From assembly GCF_000422465.1 (NCBI RefSeq), contig NZ_KE383842.1:1447845-1511844 (forward strand): a DNA stretch of 64,000 nucleotides, in the 5' to 3' direction. This DNA is from Paenibacillus harenae DSM 16969. GTDB lineage: Bacteria > Bacillota > Bacilli > Paenibacillales > Paenibacillaceae. Shown here piece after piece: positions 52,480-61,055 of the stretch (positions within the stretch are counted from its first letter, which is position 1; each line of letters begins with the position of its first letter). The notes under the pieces are model-generated. The model had not been told where the DNA came from. It made no database searches and saw nothing but the letters and a program-made list of their open reading frames with translations. Position numbers and translations under genes: made by a program.

Positions 52480-53673
52480 TTAGGCTAAAGAAAATTTGGA
52501 AGAAAAATCCTCCGCCATTCCAATTAACAACCGGGCTGAACGAAGCATCGCCCTTTCGTCAATATCAAATTTCGCATGATGATGCGAGAACACCGCTCCG
52601 CATTCTTCATTGCCTGCGCCCACAAACATGAAGCATCCCGGCACCTGCTGTAAATAATAAGAAAAATCCTCCGCAACCGTTATCGCTTCGGAATGGATAA
52701 CAGCCTGTTCGCCGAATAAAGAGCGGCTTACCTCAAAAAACCGTTCCGCCTCCGGCTTGTCATTTACAACAGGAGGGTAACCGATACGCATGTCGTAATG
52801 AACCTCTGCGCCGTGCATAGCGCAAGTATGTTTGACTAGCATTTCCAGCCGCTCATGAATCATCCGTCTCGTTTGCTCATCGAATGATCTTACGGTCCCC
52901 TTCAACCGGCAGCGCTCCGCAATGACGTTGTTCGTCGAGCCGGCTTGAAATGACCCGATTGTGACTACAGCCGGATGCAGCGGATTCACATTCCGGCTTA
53001 CGATCGATTGCGCCGCCTGCACGAGATGCGAGCCGATCAGAATAGCATCAATGGCTTGGTGAGGTAATCCTCCATGTCCTCCGCACCCGGTAATATCAAT
53101 GACGAATTCATCCGCGGCAGCCATGAATGGTCCTGGTTTCGAGGCGACTAGGCCGTAATCGAGCGGCGTCCACAAATGAACGCCGTATACGACGTCGGCG
53201 CCATCTAATGCGCCATCCTTAATCATGGGCAGCGCCCCGCCGGGAGTCACCTCCTCCGCAGGCTGAAACAGCAGCCGGCGTTCGCCGCTAACAGCAGCCC
53301 GGTTAGAGGAATAATACGAGGCTACCGCCAGCAGGGCTGCCGTATGCGCATCATGCCCGCAAGCGTGCATCACATTCGGCACCTTCGAGGCGTAATCACA
53401 GCTTTTCTCATCCTGAATCGGCAGCGCGTCAATATCCGCTCTTAATGCGATAACAGGCCCAGGTTTATCCCCTTTTATAACCGCAATCAAGCCGTGTCCC
53501 CCGACGCCTGTCCGAACGGCGCAGCCCATCTCCGTTAGTCGCTCGGCAATCCAGCTTGCTGTTACGCGTTCGTGAAAGGATAGCTCGGGGTATTGATGAA
53601 GATGTCTGCGCCAGCGAATCATGTTCGGGTAAAGCTGCTCCAGCGCCAGATCTATGTGATTCTCACTCTGCAT
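52480..53673 (-). CDS. M20 family amidohydrolase/peptidase
   Basis: A 397-residue M20D-type metallohydrolase (amidohydrolase, IAA-amino-acid or N-acyl-amino-acid hydrolase group). It has R-R-H-L-H-Q-Y-P-E-L-S-F-H-E, A-L-R-A-D-I-D-A-L-P-I, M-H-A-C-G-H-D-A-H-T (metal ligands) and F-Q-P-A-E-E (catalytic Glu), with a lid domain in the middle. The ATG at 53673, nine bases after AGGAGG, is chosen; an ATG three codons earlier touches the ribosome site. No neighbour names its substrate. Confidence 0.9.
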   Translation of the reverse strand: MQSENHIDLALEQLYPNMIRWRRHLHQYPELSFHERVTASWIAERLTEMGCAVRTGVGGHGLIAVIKGDKPGPVIALRADIDALPIQDEKSCDYASKVPNVMHACGHDAHTAALLAVASYYSSNRAAVSGERRLLFQPAEEVTPGGALPMIKDGALDGADVVYGVHLWTPLDYGLVASKPGPFMAAADEFVIDITGCGGHGGLPHQAIDAILIGSHLVQAAQSIVSRNVNPLHPAVVTIGSFQAGSTNNVIAERCRLKGTVRSFDEQTRRMIHERLEMLVKHTCAMHGAEVHYDMRIGYPPVVNDKPEAERFFEVSRSLFGEQAVIHSEAITVAEDFSYYLQQVPGCFMFVGAGNEECGAVFSHHHAKFDIDERAMLRSARLLIGMAEDFSSKFSLA

Positions 53674-53879
53674 GTTCGCCATCCTCCTAATCGTTTGTTC
53701 ATAATACGGGTCGCTTCGAAAGCTCTGCTTGTCAAGCTTGCTTCCGAACATATTCAACAATTTTATATAGTTTAACAGATAAACGTCATATGAAGGAAGC
53801 TTACATGATAAGGAAACGCTGTGAATCCGACTTTTCTTCAAAATGTCACTTTTACGGGATACCTATCCTCGAGTAAGGC

Positions 53880-53908
53880 TTGCGCAAGCAGGGGAAACAT
53901 ACTATCAT
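53880..53908 (+). promoter_or_regulatory. Candidate promoter of yugN-ftsW
   Basis: TTGCGC and TATCAT are separated by 17 bases, about 90 bases before the yugN-like start. The rest of 53674-53998 holds the upstream region of the M20 gene and no clear gene. Confidence 0.5.
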
Positions 53909-53998
53909 GAGAAAAGAATGTACAACTCTGTCTATTGAACTGGAAGCATTCGTTTACGAAGTCCGTTTTGCTTCACAAAACCTTTGGGAGGAACTACC

Positions 53999-54343
53999 AT
54001 GATTATTGAAAATACCGGACTAAACGGTGTTAAAAGCGAACTTGACCACTTAGACGAATCCGCTGAGAAGGTTGGATTTGTCCGTTGGCAGTGGGAATAT
54101 TATCGCGCTACATACGATTTGAAACTTGAAGATCAAGCAAGCGGATCCGAATACTTTCTGAGAATCGCGACTCGTGCCGTTGAAGGCAAGCTTGAATCGC
54201 CGCATGCTGTGCTTGTCATCGAATCCGTCTACATCGGCCGCGCTACGTTCCCGCATGGTCTTGAATACGAATCGCCAGTGCCGCAGCAGATTATGAACGT
54301 GGCGACGCAGAGACTTCAGCAATTAAAACAGCTACTGGCGTAA
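53999..54343 (+). CDS. YugN-like family protein
   Basis: A 114-residue YugN-like protein (M-I-I-E-N-T-G-L-N-G-V; later G-F-V-R-W-Q-W-E-Y-Y-R-A-T-Y-D and F-P-H-G-L-E-Y). The family is conserved in Bacillales with unknown function. It has a mixed alpha-beta pattern and no signal peptide. GGGAGG lies eight to ten bases before the ATG. It is followed by ftsW after 10 bases and is probably cotranscribed with it. Confidence 0.82.
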   Translation: MIIENTGLNGVKSELDHLDESAEKVGFVRWQWEYYRATYDLKLEDQASGSEYFLRIATRAVEGKLESPHAVLVIESVYIGRATFPHGLEYESPVPQQIMNVATQRLQQLKQLLA

Positions 54344-54353
54344 CGGTGCCACT

Positions 54354-55511
54354 ATGAAAGCTGCGCAGAATAGTAGCCGCGGTAGACCGGACTTTCTGCT
54401 TCTCATTTTAACACTTCTGCTCGTAGGCTTCGGGCTTGTGATGGTATTCAGCGCAAGCTCAAGCGTTGCCGTCGTCACGAAGGATGATGCCCTCTATTTC
54501 ACCAAGCGCCAGTTCATGTGGGCTGGCCTTGGCGTAACGGTCATGCTGTTTATGATGAATCTCCGCTATCAAGTTTTTCAACGCTTCTTCATGCTTTTTT
54601 TTATTCCGGTCGTCGTCATGCTCGTGCTTGTTCCTTTCGTAGGACAAGAAATTAACGGTGCGAGAAGCTGGTTCGGAATCGGGTCGCTTGGCATTCAGCC
54701 GTCAGAGCCTGCCAAGCTTGCTATTATCTTATATCTTGGAGCCCTTATTACGAAGAAAGGCGATAAGTTCCGCAGCTTCAAGAAGGGCTTGCTTCCCGTT
54801 GTCGTCATTGTCGGATTTATATGCGCTCTCATTATGCTGCAGCCTGACCTTGGCTCCTGCCTTGTGCTGGCTTCGGCGGCAACCATTATGATTTTGGCAG
54901 GCGGCGCCAACATAAAGCAGGTATTCATAGTCGGCACACTTGTTTCGATTTCATTGACCGTCATCATAAGTTTATCCATGGCAATATCGTCTGAGGTAAG
55001 GGATGCATGGGCTTACAGGATCGACCGGCTTACGATTTTCAGGGACCCGCTTAGCGATTCTCAAGCTGCCGGCTGGCATCTTGTCTCCTCCTTGCAGGCA
55101 CTCGGACACGGAGGATTGACGGGAGCTGGATTTGGAGAAAGCGTTCAGAAGCTGCATTACTTAAAATATCCGTATAATGACTTTATATTTGCAATCATAG
55201 GAGAAGAGTTCGGTTTCATTGGAAGCGCCGTATTCCTGCTATTTTATTTATTTTTCCTATGGCGCGGTATTGTCGTATCCCTCCGTTGTCCCGATCAATA
55301 CGGTACGGTCGTTGGCGTCGGCATCGTCGGTCTGCTCGCCGTTCAGGCATTCGTCAATGTCGGCGGAGTAACGTCTATGATTCCTCTAACCGGTGTTACC
55401 CTGCCATTTATCAGCTACGGCGGCTCTTCCTTGCTCTTCTGTCTCATGGCCGTCGGCGTGCTGCTGAGCATATCGCGAGAATCCAACCGGACAGAGAACA
55501 CGAAGCGCTAG
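54354..55511 (+). CDS. ftsW: FtsW/SpoVE-type lipid II polymerase (SEDS protein)
   Basis: A 385-residue SEDS protein with about ten membrane helices. SEDS proteins polymerise septal peptidoglycan with a class B PBP. It has V-M-V-F-S-A-S-S in helix 1, N-G-A-R-S-W-F-G-I-G, I-Q-P-S-E-P-A-K-L, L-Q-P-D-L-G-S, and the C-terminal G-V-T-L-P-F-I-S-Y-G-G-S-S-L. The divisome form FtsW (YlaO-like) is likely from context; RodA or SpoVE paralogues cannot be fully excluded. It lies behind the yugN-like gene and has a strong terminator. Confidence 0.9.
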   Translation: MKAAQNSSRGRPDFLLLILTLLLVGFGLVMVFSASSSVAVVTKDDALYFTKRQFMWAGLGVTVMLFMMNLRYQVFQRFFMLFFIPVVVMLVLVPFVGQEINGARSWFGIGSLGIQPSEPAKLAIILYLGALITKKGDKFRSFKKGLLPVVVIVGFICALIMLQPDLGSCLVLASAATIMILAGGANIKQVFIVGTLVSISLTVIISLSMAISSEVRDAWAYRIDRLTIFRDPLSDSQAAGWHLVSSLQALGHGGLTGAGFGESVQKLHYLKYPYNDFIFAIIGEEFGFIGSAVFLLFYLFFLWRGIVVSLRCPDQYGTVVGVGIVGLLAVQAFVNVGGVTSMIPLTGVTLPFISYGGSSLLFCLMAVGVLLSISRESNRTENTKR

Positions 55512-55516
55512 ACAGC

Positions 55517-55560
55517 ACAAAAAAACGGCAACTCTTCTATGGAGAGCAGCCGTTTTTTTA
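55517..55560. terminator. Bidirectional terminator after ftsW
   Basis: ACGGC with GCCGT and CTCTTC with GGAGAG form the stem, flanked by A7 and T7, so it works in both directions. Confidence 0.9.
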
Positions 55561-55621
55561 TTTTGCTCGAATTTAAGTCTTTACAAGTTTAGCACTTATA
55601 AAGGGGCTTACCTTCACCGCG

Positions 55622-55662
55622 AACGGCTATCGGCGTCCATAGACAAGGACGCCGATAGCCGT
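55622..55662. repeat. Perfect 17-base inverted repeat
   Basis: AACGGCTATCGGCGTCC and its exact complement are separated by 7 bases. It lies 17 bases beyond the Asp23 gene stop, but no U-run follows in either direction, so it is not a standard terminator. An 11-base match (AACGGCTATCG) recurs in the hairpin at 35611. Confidence 0.7.
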
Positions 55663-55678
55663 TTCTGCTCGACTCCGC

Positions 55679-56062
55679 TTATTTCAGCCGCTGCTGCTGC
55701 TGCTCCTCAACCTCATCCTCTTTGAAAGCGACACCTTCAACTTTTACGTTCACTTCAACGACCTGAAGTCCGGTCATATTTTCGACTGACTCTCGCACGT
55801 TAAGCTGGAGCTGACGGCAAACCTCCTGGATTGGAATGCCGTAATGAACAATAATGCGAAGGTCAATCGCCGCTTCCAGCTGTCCAACCTCGACAGAAAC
55901 GCCCTTTTGCACATTTTTTCCGCTTAACCGTTTAGCGAGTCCTTCAGATATCCCGCCCGACATTGCCGCTATGCCGGGCGTCTCAAGCGCCGCAAGGCCT
56001 GCTATTGTTGCTACTACGTCATCAGAGATTCGGATTATGCCTGTTTGAAGCTCCTCGTTCAT
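55679..56062 (-). CDS. Asp23/Gls24 family protein (second copy)
   Basis: A 127-residue Asp23/Gls24 protein with I-I-R-I-S-D-D-V-V-A-T-I-A-G-L-A-A-L-E-T-P-G and I-V-H-Y-G-I-P-I-Q-E-V, and an acidic, Gln-rich C-terminal tail (E-E-Q-Q-Q-Q-R). AGAGGAG lies before the ATG at 56062; the frame's earlier start lacks a ribosome site. It resembles B. subtilis YqhY more than YloU by length and tail, and is not next to accBC as yqhY is. Role in envelope homeostasis is assumed from the family. Confidence 0.88.
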   Translation of the reverse strand: MNEELQTGIIRISDDVVATIAGLAALETPGIAAMSGGISEGLAKRLSGKNVQKGVSVEVGQLEAAIDLRIIVHYGIPIQEVCRQLQLNVRESVENMTGLQVVEVNVKVEGVAFKEDEVEEQQQQRLK

Positions 56063-56171
56063 GTGACTCACTCCTCTTTTTGCCATATACGTTTATTGTA
56101 TAGGATGGTAAGGCGTGAAGCAAGAACAGCGGCTGGAAACCATAAACAAGATCTATTTTTATTTGGTAAAG

Positions 56172-56200
56172 TTTACATATGTGCCAATTTCCGCTATATT
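56172..56200 (+). promoter_or_regulatory. Promoter of the Ca2+/H+ exchanger gene
   Basis: TTTACA and TATATT are separated by 17 bases, 40 bases before the TTG start. Confidence 0.65.
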
Positions 56201-56239
56201 AATAACAGATTTTCAGCATAACACGAAGAGGTGGAACCT

Positions 56240-57298
56240 TTGAATCAAAAGCTATTTTTCTCCGGTTTAATCATAATGTTCGCGCTGAGCGCAGCGGGAC
56301 ATTTCTTGCACTGGGGGAATACCTTGCAATTTGTCATATCGGCGATCGCCATCATTTTCGTCGCCGGTTTTCTCGGCAAGGCTACGGAGAGCGTCGCTCA
56401 TTATGCCGGTCAGCGGTTAGGCGGTTTTCTGAACGCAACCTTCGGTAACGCGGCGGAGCTTATTATCGCGATATTCCTGATCAGAGCCCAAGAATTCGAG
56501 ATGGTGAAGGCGAGCTTAACCGGTGCGATTATCGGGAACCTGCTTCTCGTGCTCGGCCTCAGCATCCTGTTAGGCGGTTTAAAGTACAAAGAGCAGCGGT
56601 TCAACAATCGCCTGGCCGATCACAACTCTACGCTTATGATTATGGCGGTCATCGGGTTGTTCGTACCGGCCGTGTTCGTCGTTTCCGAGAAATTCACGTT
56701 CGATAAGGATCAATTTCTAAGCCTGGCCGTTGCCGGTATCCTTATCATTTCGTATATTTTGTGGCTCATATTCTCCATGATCACGCACAAGGATATGCTG
56801 TCGGATGAAGTCATGAACGCCGATCACGGCGAGAAGCCCGCCTGGTCCAAGGGCAGATCGATCCTTTACCTGCTGCTTGCAACGGTTATGGTTGCATTCG
56901 TCAGCGAATGGCTCGTTCATACACTCGATGCGTTCAGTGAGCAATTCGGCCTCTCCGAGCTGTTTATCGGCGCCTTCGTGATCGCAATCGTCGGCAACGC
57001 CGCTGAGCACAGCGCCGCAGTGCTTCTGGCCATGAAGAACAAAATCGGAGCGGCTGTCGAAATCGCAATCGGGAGCAGCCTGCAGATTGCCCTATTTGTC
57101 GCACCAGTTCTTATTCTCATCAGCGCGATGTTCGGCAATACGATGGATATCGTATTTACGCCCATCGAGCTGACCGCGATCGGCGTCTCCGTCTTCATCG
57201 CCAAATCAGTGTCGCGGGACGGTCAGACGAACTGGTACGAGGGCGTGCTGCTCTTGATGGTGTATATTATTCTAGGCATTGCCTTCTACCTTGTATAA
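56240..57298 (+). CDS. cax: Calcium/proton exchanger (CaCA family, ChaA/CAX)
   Basis: A 352-residue antiporter with about eleven membrane helices. The two inverted alpha repeats are visible as N-A-T-F-G-N-A-A-E-L-I and A-I-V-G-N-A-A-E-H-S, each with the ion-binding Glu. A charged loop (about 195-212) separates the halves. The start is TTG at 56240, with AGAGGTG upstream; GTG three codons earlier would be too close to the ribosome site. It would use the proton gradient to export Ca2+, alongside the YloB ATPase at 38836-41619. Confidence 0.93.
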   Translation: MNQKLFFSGLIIMFALSAAGHFLHWGNTLQFVISAIAIIFVAGFLGKATESVAHYAGQRLGGFLNATFGNAAELIIAIFLIRAQEFEMVKASLTGAIIGNLLLVLGLSILLGGLKYKEQRFNNRLADHNSTLMIMAVIGLFVPAVFVVSEKFTFDKDQFLSLAVAGILIISYILWLIFSMITHKDMLSDEVMNADHGEKPAWSKGRSILYLLLATVMVAFVSEWLVHTLDAFSEQFGLSELFIGAFVIAIVGNAAEHSAAVLLAMKNKIGAAVEIAIGSSLQIALFVAPVLILISAMFGNTMDIVFTPIELTAIGVSVFIAKSVSRDGQTNWYEGVLLLMVYIILGIAFYLV

Positions 57299-57319
57299 CG
57301 GACGCCTTCACATGGAAGA

Positions 57320-57358
57320 CAAAAAAGAGTAGTCCCTCTTGGAGACTACTCTTTTTTG
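57320..57358. terminator. Bidirectional terminator between cax and ylaN
   Basis: AAAAAAGAGTAGTC pairs with GACTACTCTTTTTT around a CCTCTTGGA loop. It overlaps the last codons of the converging ylaN gene. Confidence 0.92.
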
Positions 57359-57633
57359 TCCAATGCTTCGTATAATAAAGCTAAATTCCGCTCTAACCTG
57401 CTCACAATTTCTTTGCCCGCCATCTCGGTGATCAATCCCGCCCGAACCGCAAAATCAACCTCTCGCGAGAATCCATACATTTGCGTATCCAGCACCTCTT
57501 CGTACAGCGGACATTGACGTGTAGTCAAGTTTTCCATCTGAACTTCAATTAGCTTTTCTATTTTACCCGCATCTTCCTGAAGGAGACGAAGCGCTTTCTC
57601 ATGCATTTGTACCGTAATTTCCGGTGAAGACAT
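57346..57633 (-). CDS. ylaN: YlaN family protein (iron-linked Fur modulator)
   Basis: A 95-residue all-helical protein nearly identical in pattern to Bacillus YlaN ([36 protein letters not shown]). YlaN is needed in iron-poor growth and has been reported to bind Fe(II) and relieve Fur repression. AGGGGGG lies before the ATG at 57633. It is a single gene whose 3' end reaches into the shared terminator. Confidence 0.94.
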   Translation of the reverse strand: MSSPEITVQMHEKALRLLQEDAGKIEKLIEVQMENLTTRQCPLYEEVLDTQMYGFSREVDFAVRAGLITEMAGKEIVSRLERNLALLYEALDKKE

Positions 57634-57717
57634 CGATTTCCCCCCTGTGCGCGTATCCGCCGTCTTCTATATCCTTTATATTAGACGAAAAAGAGCGATT
57701 ACACAAGGACAAAACAG

Positions 57718-57751
57718 AAAAGCGCTTCTTCTCAAAGGAAGAAACGCTTAC
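57718..57751 (-). terminator. Intrinsic terminator of the HPr-like gene
   Basis: On the minus strand AAGCGTTTCTTC and GAAGAAGCGCTT form a stem with one mismatch, followed by TTCTGTTTT. It lies about 20 bases after the stop codon. Confidence 0.75.
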
Positions 57752-57769
57752 CATCTTATGATTCTTCTA

Positions 57770-58012
57770 TTAATCCGTAATGACTGTCACGTTTAGGTTA
57801 TGCTTTGCGAAAACGTCAGCCATCGCTTGCTTCGCAGCTTCTGCATCGGGACCGTGTACATGCAACTCGTAAGCGTGGCCGCCTACCAGCGTAGTGAACA
57901 GTCCGAGAATGCTTTTGACGTCGATATATTTGCTCTCGGCTTGCAGAACGATCGAGGAAGTAAATTGGCTAGCCGTTTGGGAAATTTCTACAATAGCTGC
58001 ATTGTTGGACAT
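57770..58012 (-). CDS. HPr-like protein lacking the phosphorylatable histidine
   Basis: An 80-residue HPr-fold protein. The first helix region, I-S-Q-T-A-S-Q-F-T-S-S-I-V-L-Q-A, aligns with the HPr active-site loop (G-I-H-A-R-P-A), but has Thr where His15 should be, Ser for Arg17 and Gln for Pro18. About 12 residues normally present before K-S-I are missing. The regulatory-site region is kept as V-K-S-I-L-G (Ser34, the HPr Ser46 position). It therefore cannot pass phosphate in the PTS, but, like Crh, might be a kinase target or CcpA partner. It stands alone between ylaN and the M29 aminopeptidase. Confidence 0.85.
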   Translation of the reverse strand: MSNNAAIVEISQTASQFTSSIVLQAESKYIDVKSILGLFTTLVGGHAYELHVHGPDAEAAKQAMADVFAKHNLNVTVITD

Positions 58013-58152
58013 GGGAGATCCCTCCAGAATTTTTAGTAATGCTTACCTTTGTCACCATGATAACCCGAAACGCAGCATCCAGCAAGCGAAAAAATGAAAA
58101 ACGCTTTATTTTCCATTTTTTGCGCAAAAAAGGCTGCTAGATTTCCATTGCA

Positions 58153-59268
58153 TTATTTCAAATTTTCGGCATTTAATCCTTCCAGCTCGGGGATAACAAA
58201 CTGTCCGTCCTTCCGGATGAGCACATCATCGAAATAGATTTCTCCCCCGCCATAATCCGGTCGCTGAATCAACACCAAATCCCAATGGACGGACGAACGG
58301 TTGCCGTTATCCGTCTCCTCATATGCCTGGCCAGGTGTAAAGTGCAAGCTTCCGGCAATTTTCTCATCGAATAAAATGTCGTTCATAGGGTGTAAAATAT
58401 GCGGGTTGAACCCGATCGCAAACTCGCCGATATAACGGGCGCCTTCATCCATATCGAGGATTTCGTTCAGCTTTGCGGTATCATTGCTCTCCGCTTTGAC
58501 GATTTTGCCGTTCTCGAACGTAAACGAAATATTTTGAAACGTTACGCCGGAATATACGCTGGGCGCATTGTACGTGATCGTCCCTTGCACAGAATCGCGT
58601 ACGGGAGCCGAGAACACTTCGCCATCCGGGATGTTTCGATGACCGGAGCATTTTTTGGCGCCGATGTTTTTAATGGAAAACGACAAATCCGTTCCCGGAG
58701 AAACGATTCTAACCCGATCCGTCTTCCTCATTAAGGCCTGCAGCGGGTCCATCGCCCTGTCCATCTTCGCATAGTCGAGATTACACACATTAAAATAAAA
58801 ATCCTCGAATGCTTCCGTGCTCATCTTTGCCAGCTGCGCCATCGAAGCATTCGGATACCGCAGTACGACCCACTTTGTTTTTTTAACGCGCTGCTCCATA
58901 TGTACGGGGTTGCGGTAGATTTGCTCGTACAGCCGCATATTCGCATCAGGTATGCCCGCAAGCTCATTGACATTTTCTCCGGAGCGAACTCCAATGTAGC
59001 CGTGCATCTTTTTCATCCGCTCCAGATCAATAGCCGACCACAGCTCCATTTGCTCCTTCGTGGCATGCTGAAGCAGCGAACGCAGGACGGACCGGTCGCT
59101 CGTCTCGACAAACGGCCTCCCTCCGCGTTTTGCCACCTCTTCTATTAAGCACTTTGTCAGTTCGCGCTCGGAGCCGATCATATCGATGAATACATTTTCT
59201 CCAGGCTGTACATCAATGGAATAACCGACTAAATTTTGTGCTAGTTTCTGCAATCTCGGATCACGCAT
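58153..59268 (-). CDS. M29 family aminopeptidase (AmpS/PepS-like)
   Basis: A 371-residue thermophilic-type metalloaminopeptidase. It begins R-D-P-R-L-Q-K-L-A-Q-N-L-V-G-Y-S and has the family's N-I-P-D-G-E-V-F-S-A-P-V, I-G-E-F-A-I-G-F-N-P-H-I and H-W-D-L-V segments carrying metal-binding Glu and His. It would remove N-terminal residues from peptides in the cytoplasm. GAGAGG lies before the ATG. It starts two bases after the lipoprotein gene's stop, so the two are probably cotranscribed. Confidence 0.92.
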   Translation of the reverse strand: MRDPRLQKLAQNLVGYSIDVQPGENVFIDMIGSERELTKCLIEEVAKRGGRPFVETSDRSVLRSLLQHATKEQMELWSAIDLERMKKMHGYIGVRSGENVNELAGIPDANMRLYEQIYRNPVHMEQRVKKTKWVVLRYPNASMAQLAKMSTEAFEDFYFNVCNLDYAKMDRAMDPLQALMRKTDRVRIVSPGTDLSFSIKNIGAKKCSGHRNIPDGEVFSAPVRDSVQGTITYNAPSVYSGVTFQNISFTFENGKIVKAESNDTAKLNEILDMDEGARYIGEFAIGFNPHILHPMNDILFDEKIAGSLHFTPGQAYEETDNGNRSSVHWDLVLIQRPDYGGGEIYFDDVLIRKDGQFVIPELEGLNAENLK

Positions 59269-59270
59269 GA

Positions 59271-60038
59271 TTAATTCCTCTCCTTCAAACTATCACTGGA
59301 TAACAAATCCATCGTAACATGACTTAACGCCTCTTGAACAGTTTGGCTCGAGGAGCCGTCGAAGGATTGAAAACGCACGGTCGTGTCTCTCTCCTCCGAT
59401 ACCTTATACCCGTTATGGATGAAGTGAAAGATTGTTTTCTCATCCATCTTGAGCGGCAGCAGCCGGTCGCGGTCAATGACAAGCTTATACTCGGTTTCCG
59501 CCTCCATCGTCGACAGCATGGCATCCAGCTGCTTTCTCGACCGACCGAGTTCCTGCTCCCATTCCGCCTTGTAAGCACTGTCTGACGCCGGCGCATTAGC
59601 CCCCAGCTGGTCAAGCTGCAGCCGCAGCCGCTGCTCCCATTTCGTCTTCGCTGCAGCTTTGCTTTCCTTGATATGCAGCGTTACTGTTTTCTTATCGTCA
59701 TTACCGTTTTCGATGCGCACCTCTTCATTCTTTTCGTTAAGAGCTCCCAGCACCTGTACAGGGTTCCAATGCAGCGGGTCCTCGCTATTCGTCTGGAGCG
59801 TCAATTGCTGATGGTCCACGACCTTGCCTTCGAAAATTTGTGGCTTAAATTCCACTCCGTCTGCCGTCTTCATGCTCATAGAGCCGGTGAACGCATATTG
59901 ATCTGTTGCCGCAAGTCCCGAATAGGAAAGGGTGAGCCACTCTTCCGGCGTGCGTTTGCCGGTGCTGCCGCATCCTAGCAGCGGAACAATACATACGGCA
60001 AGCATTATAATAGCCGCTATTGCCCGATTTATTCTCAC
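59271..60038 (-). CDS. Hypothetical lipoprotein
   Basis: A 255-residue lipoprotein of no family I can name. The signal peptide has M-R-I-N-R, a hydrophobic core and a lipobox P-L-L-G-C-G. The mature part is mostly polar, with T-P-E-E-W-L-T-L-S-Y-S-G-L and a beta-rich pattern like LolA/YhfM-type carrier or outer-surface domains (K-L-V-I-D-R-D-R-L-L-P-L-K-M). The start is GTG at 60038, eight bases after GGGAGG. It may be cotranscribed with the aminopeptidase gene. Confidence 0.72.
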   Translation of the reverse strand: MRINRAIAAIIMLAVCIVPLLGCGSTGKRTPEEWLTLSYSGLAATDQYAFTGSMSMKTADGVEFKPQIFEGKVVDHQQLTLQTNSEDPLHWNPVQVLGALNEKNEEVRIENGNDDKKTVTLHIKESKAAAKTKWEQRLRLQLDQLGANAPASDSAYKAEWEQELGRSRKQLDAMLSTMEAETEYKLVIDRDRLLPLKMDEKTIFHFIHNGYKVSEERDTTVRFQSFDGSSSQTVQEALSHVTMDLLSSDSLKERN

Positions 60039-60175
60039 AAGCCATACCTCCCGTCCTGTTACTTTTGTAGGGTCCCAATCCTTTGCGCTCCTTATTCCAA
60101 AAATCCTAGAGACTGGCTATCACAACACAGGGCTTTTGGTACATCTTTCTGAACTCTTTCAATCAGGTTTGAATC

Positions 60176-60205
60176 TTGACAACCGCCGTACTTTTCATAT
60201 ATTAT
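60176..60205 (+). promoter_or_regulatory. Promoter of rpsD
   Basis: TTGACA (consensus) and TATTAT are separated by 18 bases, placing the start site near 60212, about 165 bases before the rpsD start. That distance allows a long leader. Confidence 0.8.
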
Positions 60206-60211
60206 TTATTG

Positions 60212-60375
60212 ATGAATAGATGGGCGTACGGTTTTGTGTCACCCTCATGAAATACGTTCGCTGCAGGCCTGCGGCTGACTAGCCTGACAGGGACGAGCTT
60301 GCTCGGACATTGAGCGTATTCGGCGAAACACAACCCCATTCACAAATTTATTTGATGAAGGAGTTAACTTTACGT
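60212..60375 (+). promoter_or_regulatory. Structured rpsD leader, probable S4 autoregulatory element
   Basis: Nested complementary segments are visible: TTGTGT (60234-60239) with ACACAA (60328-60333), ATACGTTC (60252-60259) with GAGCGTAT (60312-60319, one G-U pair), a GCAGGCCTGC palindrome (60263-60272) and CGAGC-TT-GCTCG (60294-60305). B. subtilis rpsD has a leader RNA to which S4 binds to repress its own translation. The structure is seen; the S4 link is inferred from that. Confidence 0.7.
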
Positions 60376-60978
60376 ATGTCACGTTATACTGGTCCTAAAT
60401 TTAAACTAAGCCGCCGCCTTGGTATTTCTTTGAGCGGAACCGGCAAAGAACTTGCAAAACGCGCATTCCCTCCAGGTCAACACGGCCCTAACCAACGCAA
60501 GAAGCTGAGCGGTTACGGCGTTCAATTGCAAGAGAAGCAAAAGCTTCGTCACATGTATGGCTTGAACGAAAAACAATTCCGCAACTTGTTTGACAAAGCG
60601 GCAAAAATGAAAGGTAAAGCCGGTGAAAACTTCATGGGCCTCCTTGAAAGCCGTCTTGACAACCTCGTTTACCGTCTTGGCTTCTCCAACTCCCGTGCAG
60701 GCTCACGTCAGTTGGTATCCCACGGTCATATTACAGTAAACGGCAAGAAAGTGGATATTGCTTCTTATAGCGTAGCTGTTGGCGATGTAATCGGCCTGCG
60801 TGAGCGCAGCCGCAGCCTTAAGACGGTAAAAGAAGCTATGGAAGGCCGTCACCACCTTCCGAACTATCTGGAATTCAACGATCAAGCGGTTGAAGGTAAA
60901 TATATTCGCCTGCCAGACCGCGGCGAGCTTTCCCAAGAGATCGACGAGAAACAAATCGTCGAGTTCTACAGCCGTTAA
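60376..60978 (+). CDS. rpsD: 30S ribosomal protein S4
   Basis: A 200-residue S4. It begins [15 protein letters not shown] and has an S4 RNA-binding domain (about 90-150, [12 protein letters not shown] and [12 protein letters not shown]), ending K-Q-I-V-E-F-Y-S-R. The ATG at 60376 gives the standard N-terminus; AAGGAG lies 12 bases upstream. The gene is monocistronic with its own promoter, leader and terminator, and near tyrS as in B. subtilis. Confidence 0.98.
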   Translation: MSRYTGPKFKLSRRLGISLSGTGKELAKRAFPPGQHGPNQRKKLSGYGVQLQEKQKLRHMYGLNEKQFRNLFDKAAKMKGKAGENFMGLLESRLDNLVYRLGFSNSRAGSRQLVSHGHITVNGKKVDIASYSVAVGDVIGLRERSRSLKTVKEAMEGRHHLPNYLEFNDQAVEGKYIRLPDRGELSQEIDEKQIVEFYSR

Positions 60979-60986
60979 TCAAAAGG

Positions 60987-61020
60987 AAAACCTCGAACCA
61001 ACCGGTTCGAGGTTTTTTTC
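60987..61020 (+). terminator. Intrinsic terminator of rpsD
   Basis: AAACCTCGAACC pairs with GGTTCGAGGTTT around a short AA loop, followed by further T residues. Confidence 0.92.
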
Positions 61021-61055
61021 TGCTTTAAAGAGCAGATTGTACCGTGGACGGATCA

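Noticed and set aside
53907..54002. 31-codon frame overlapping the yugN-like start by four bases (ATGA)
   Set aside because: It looks like a leader peptide, but its ATG overlaps the candidate -10 box, so it would lie upstream of the transcript start, and its ribosome site is poorly spaced.
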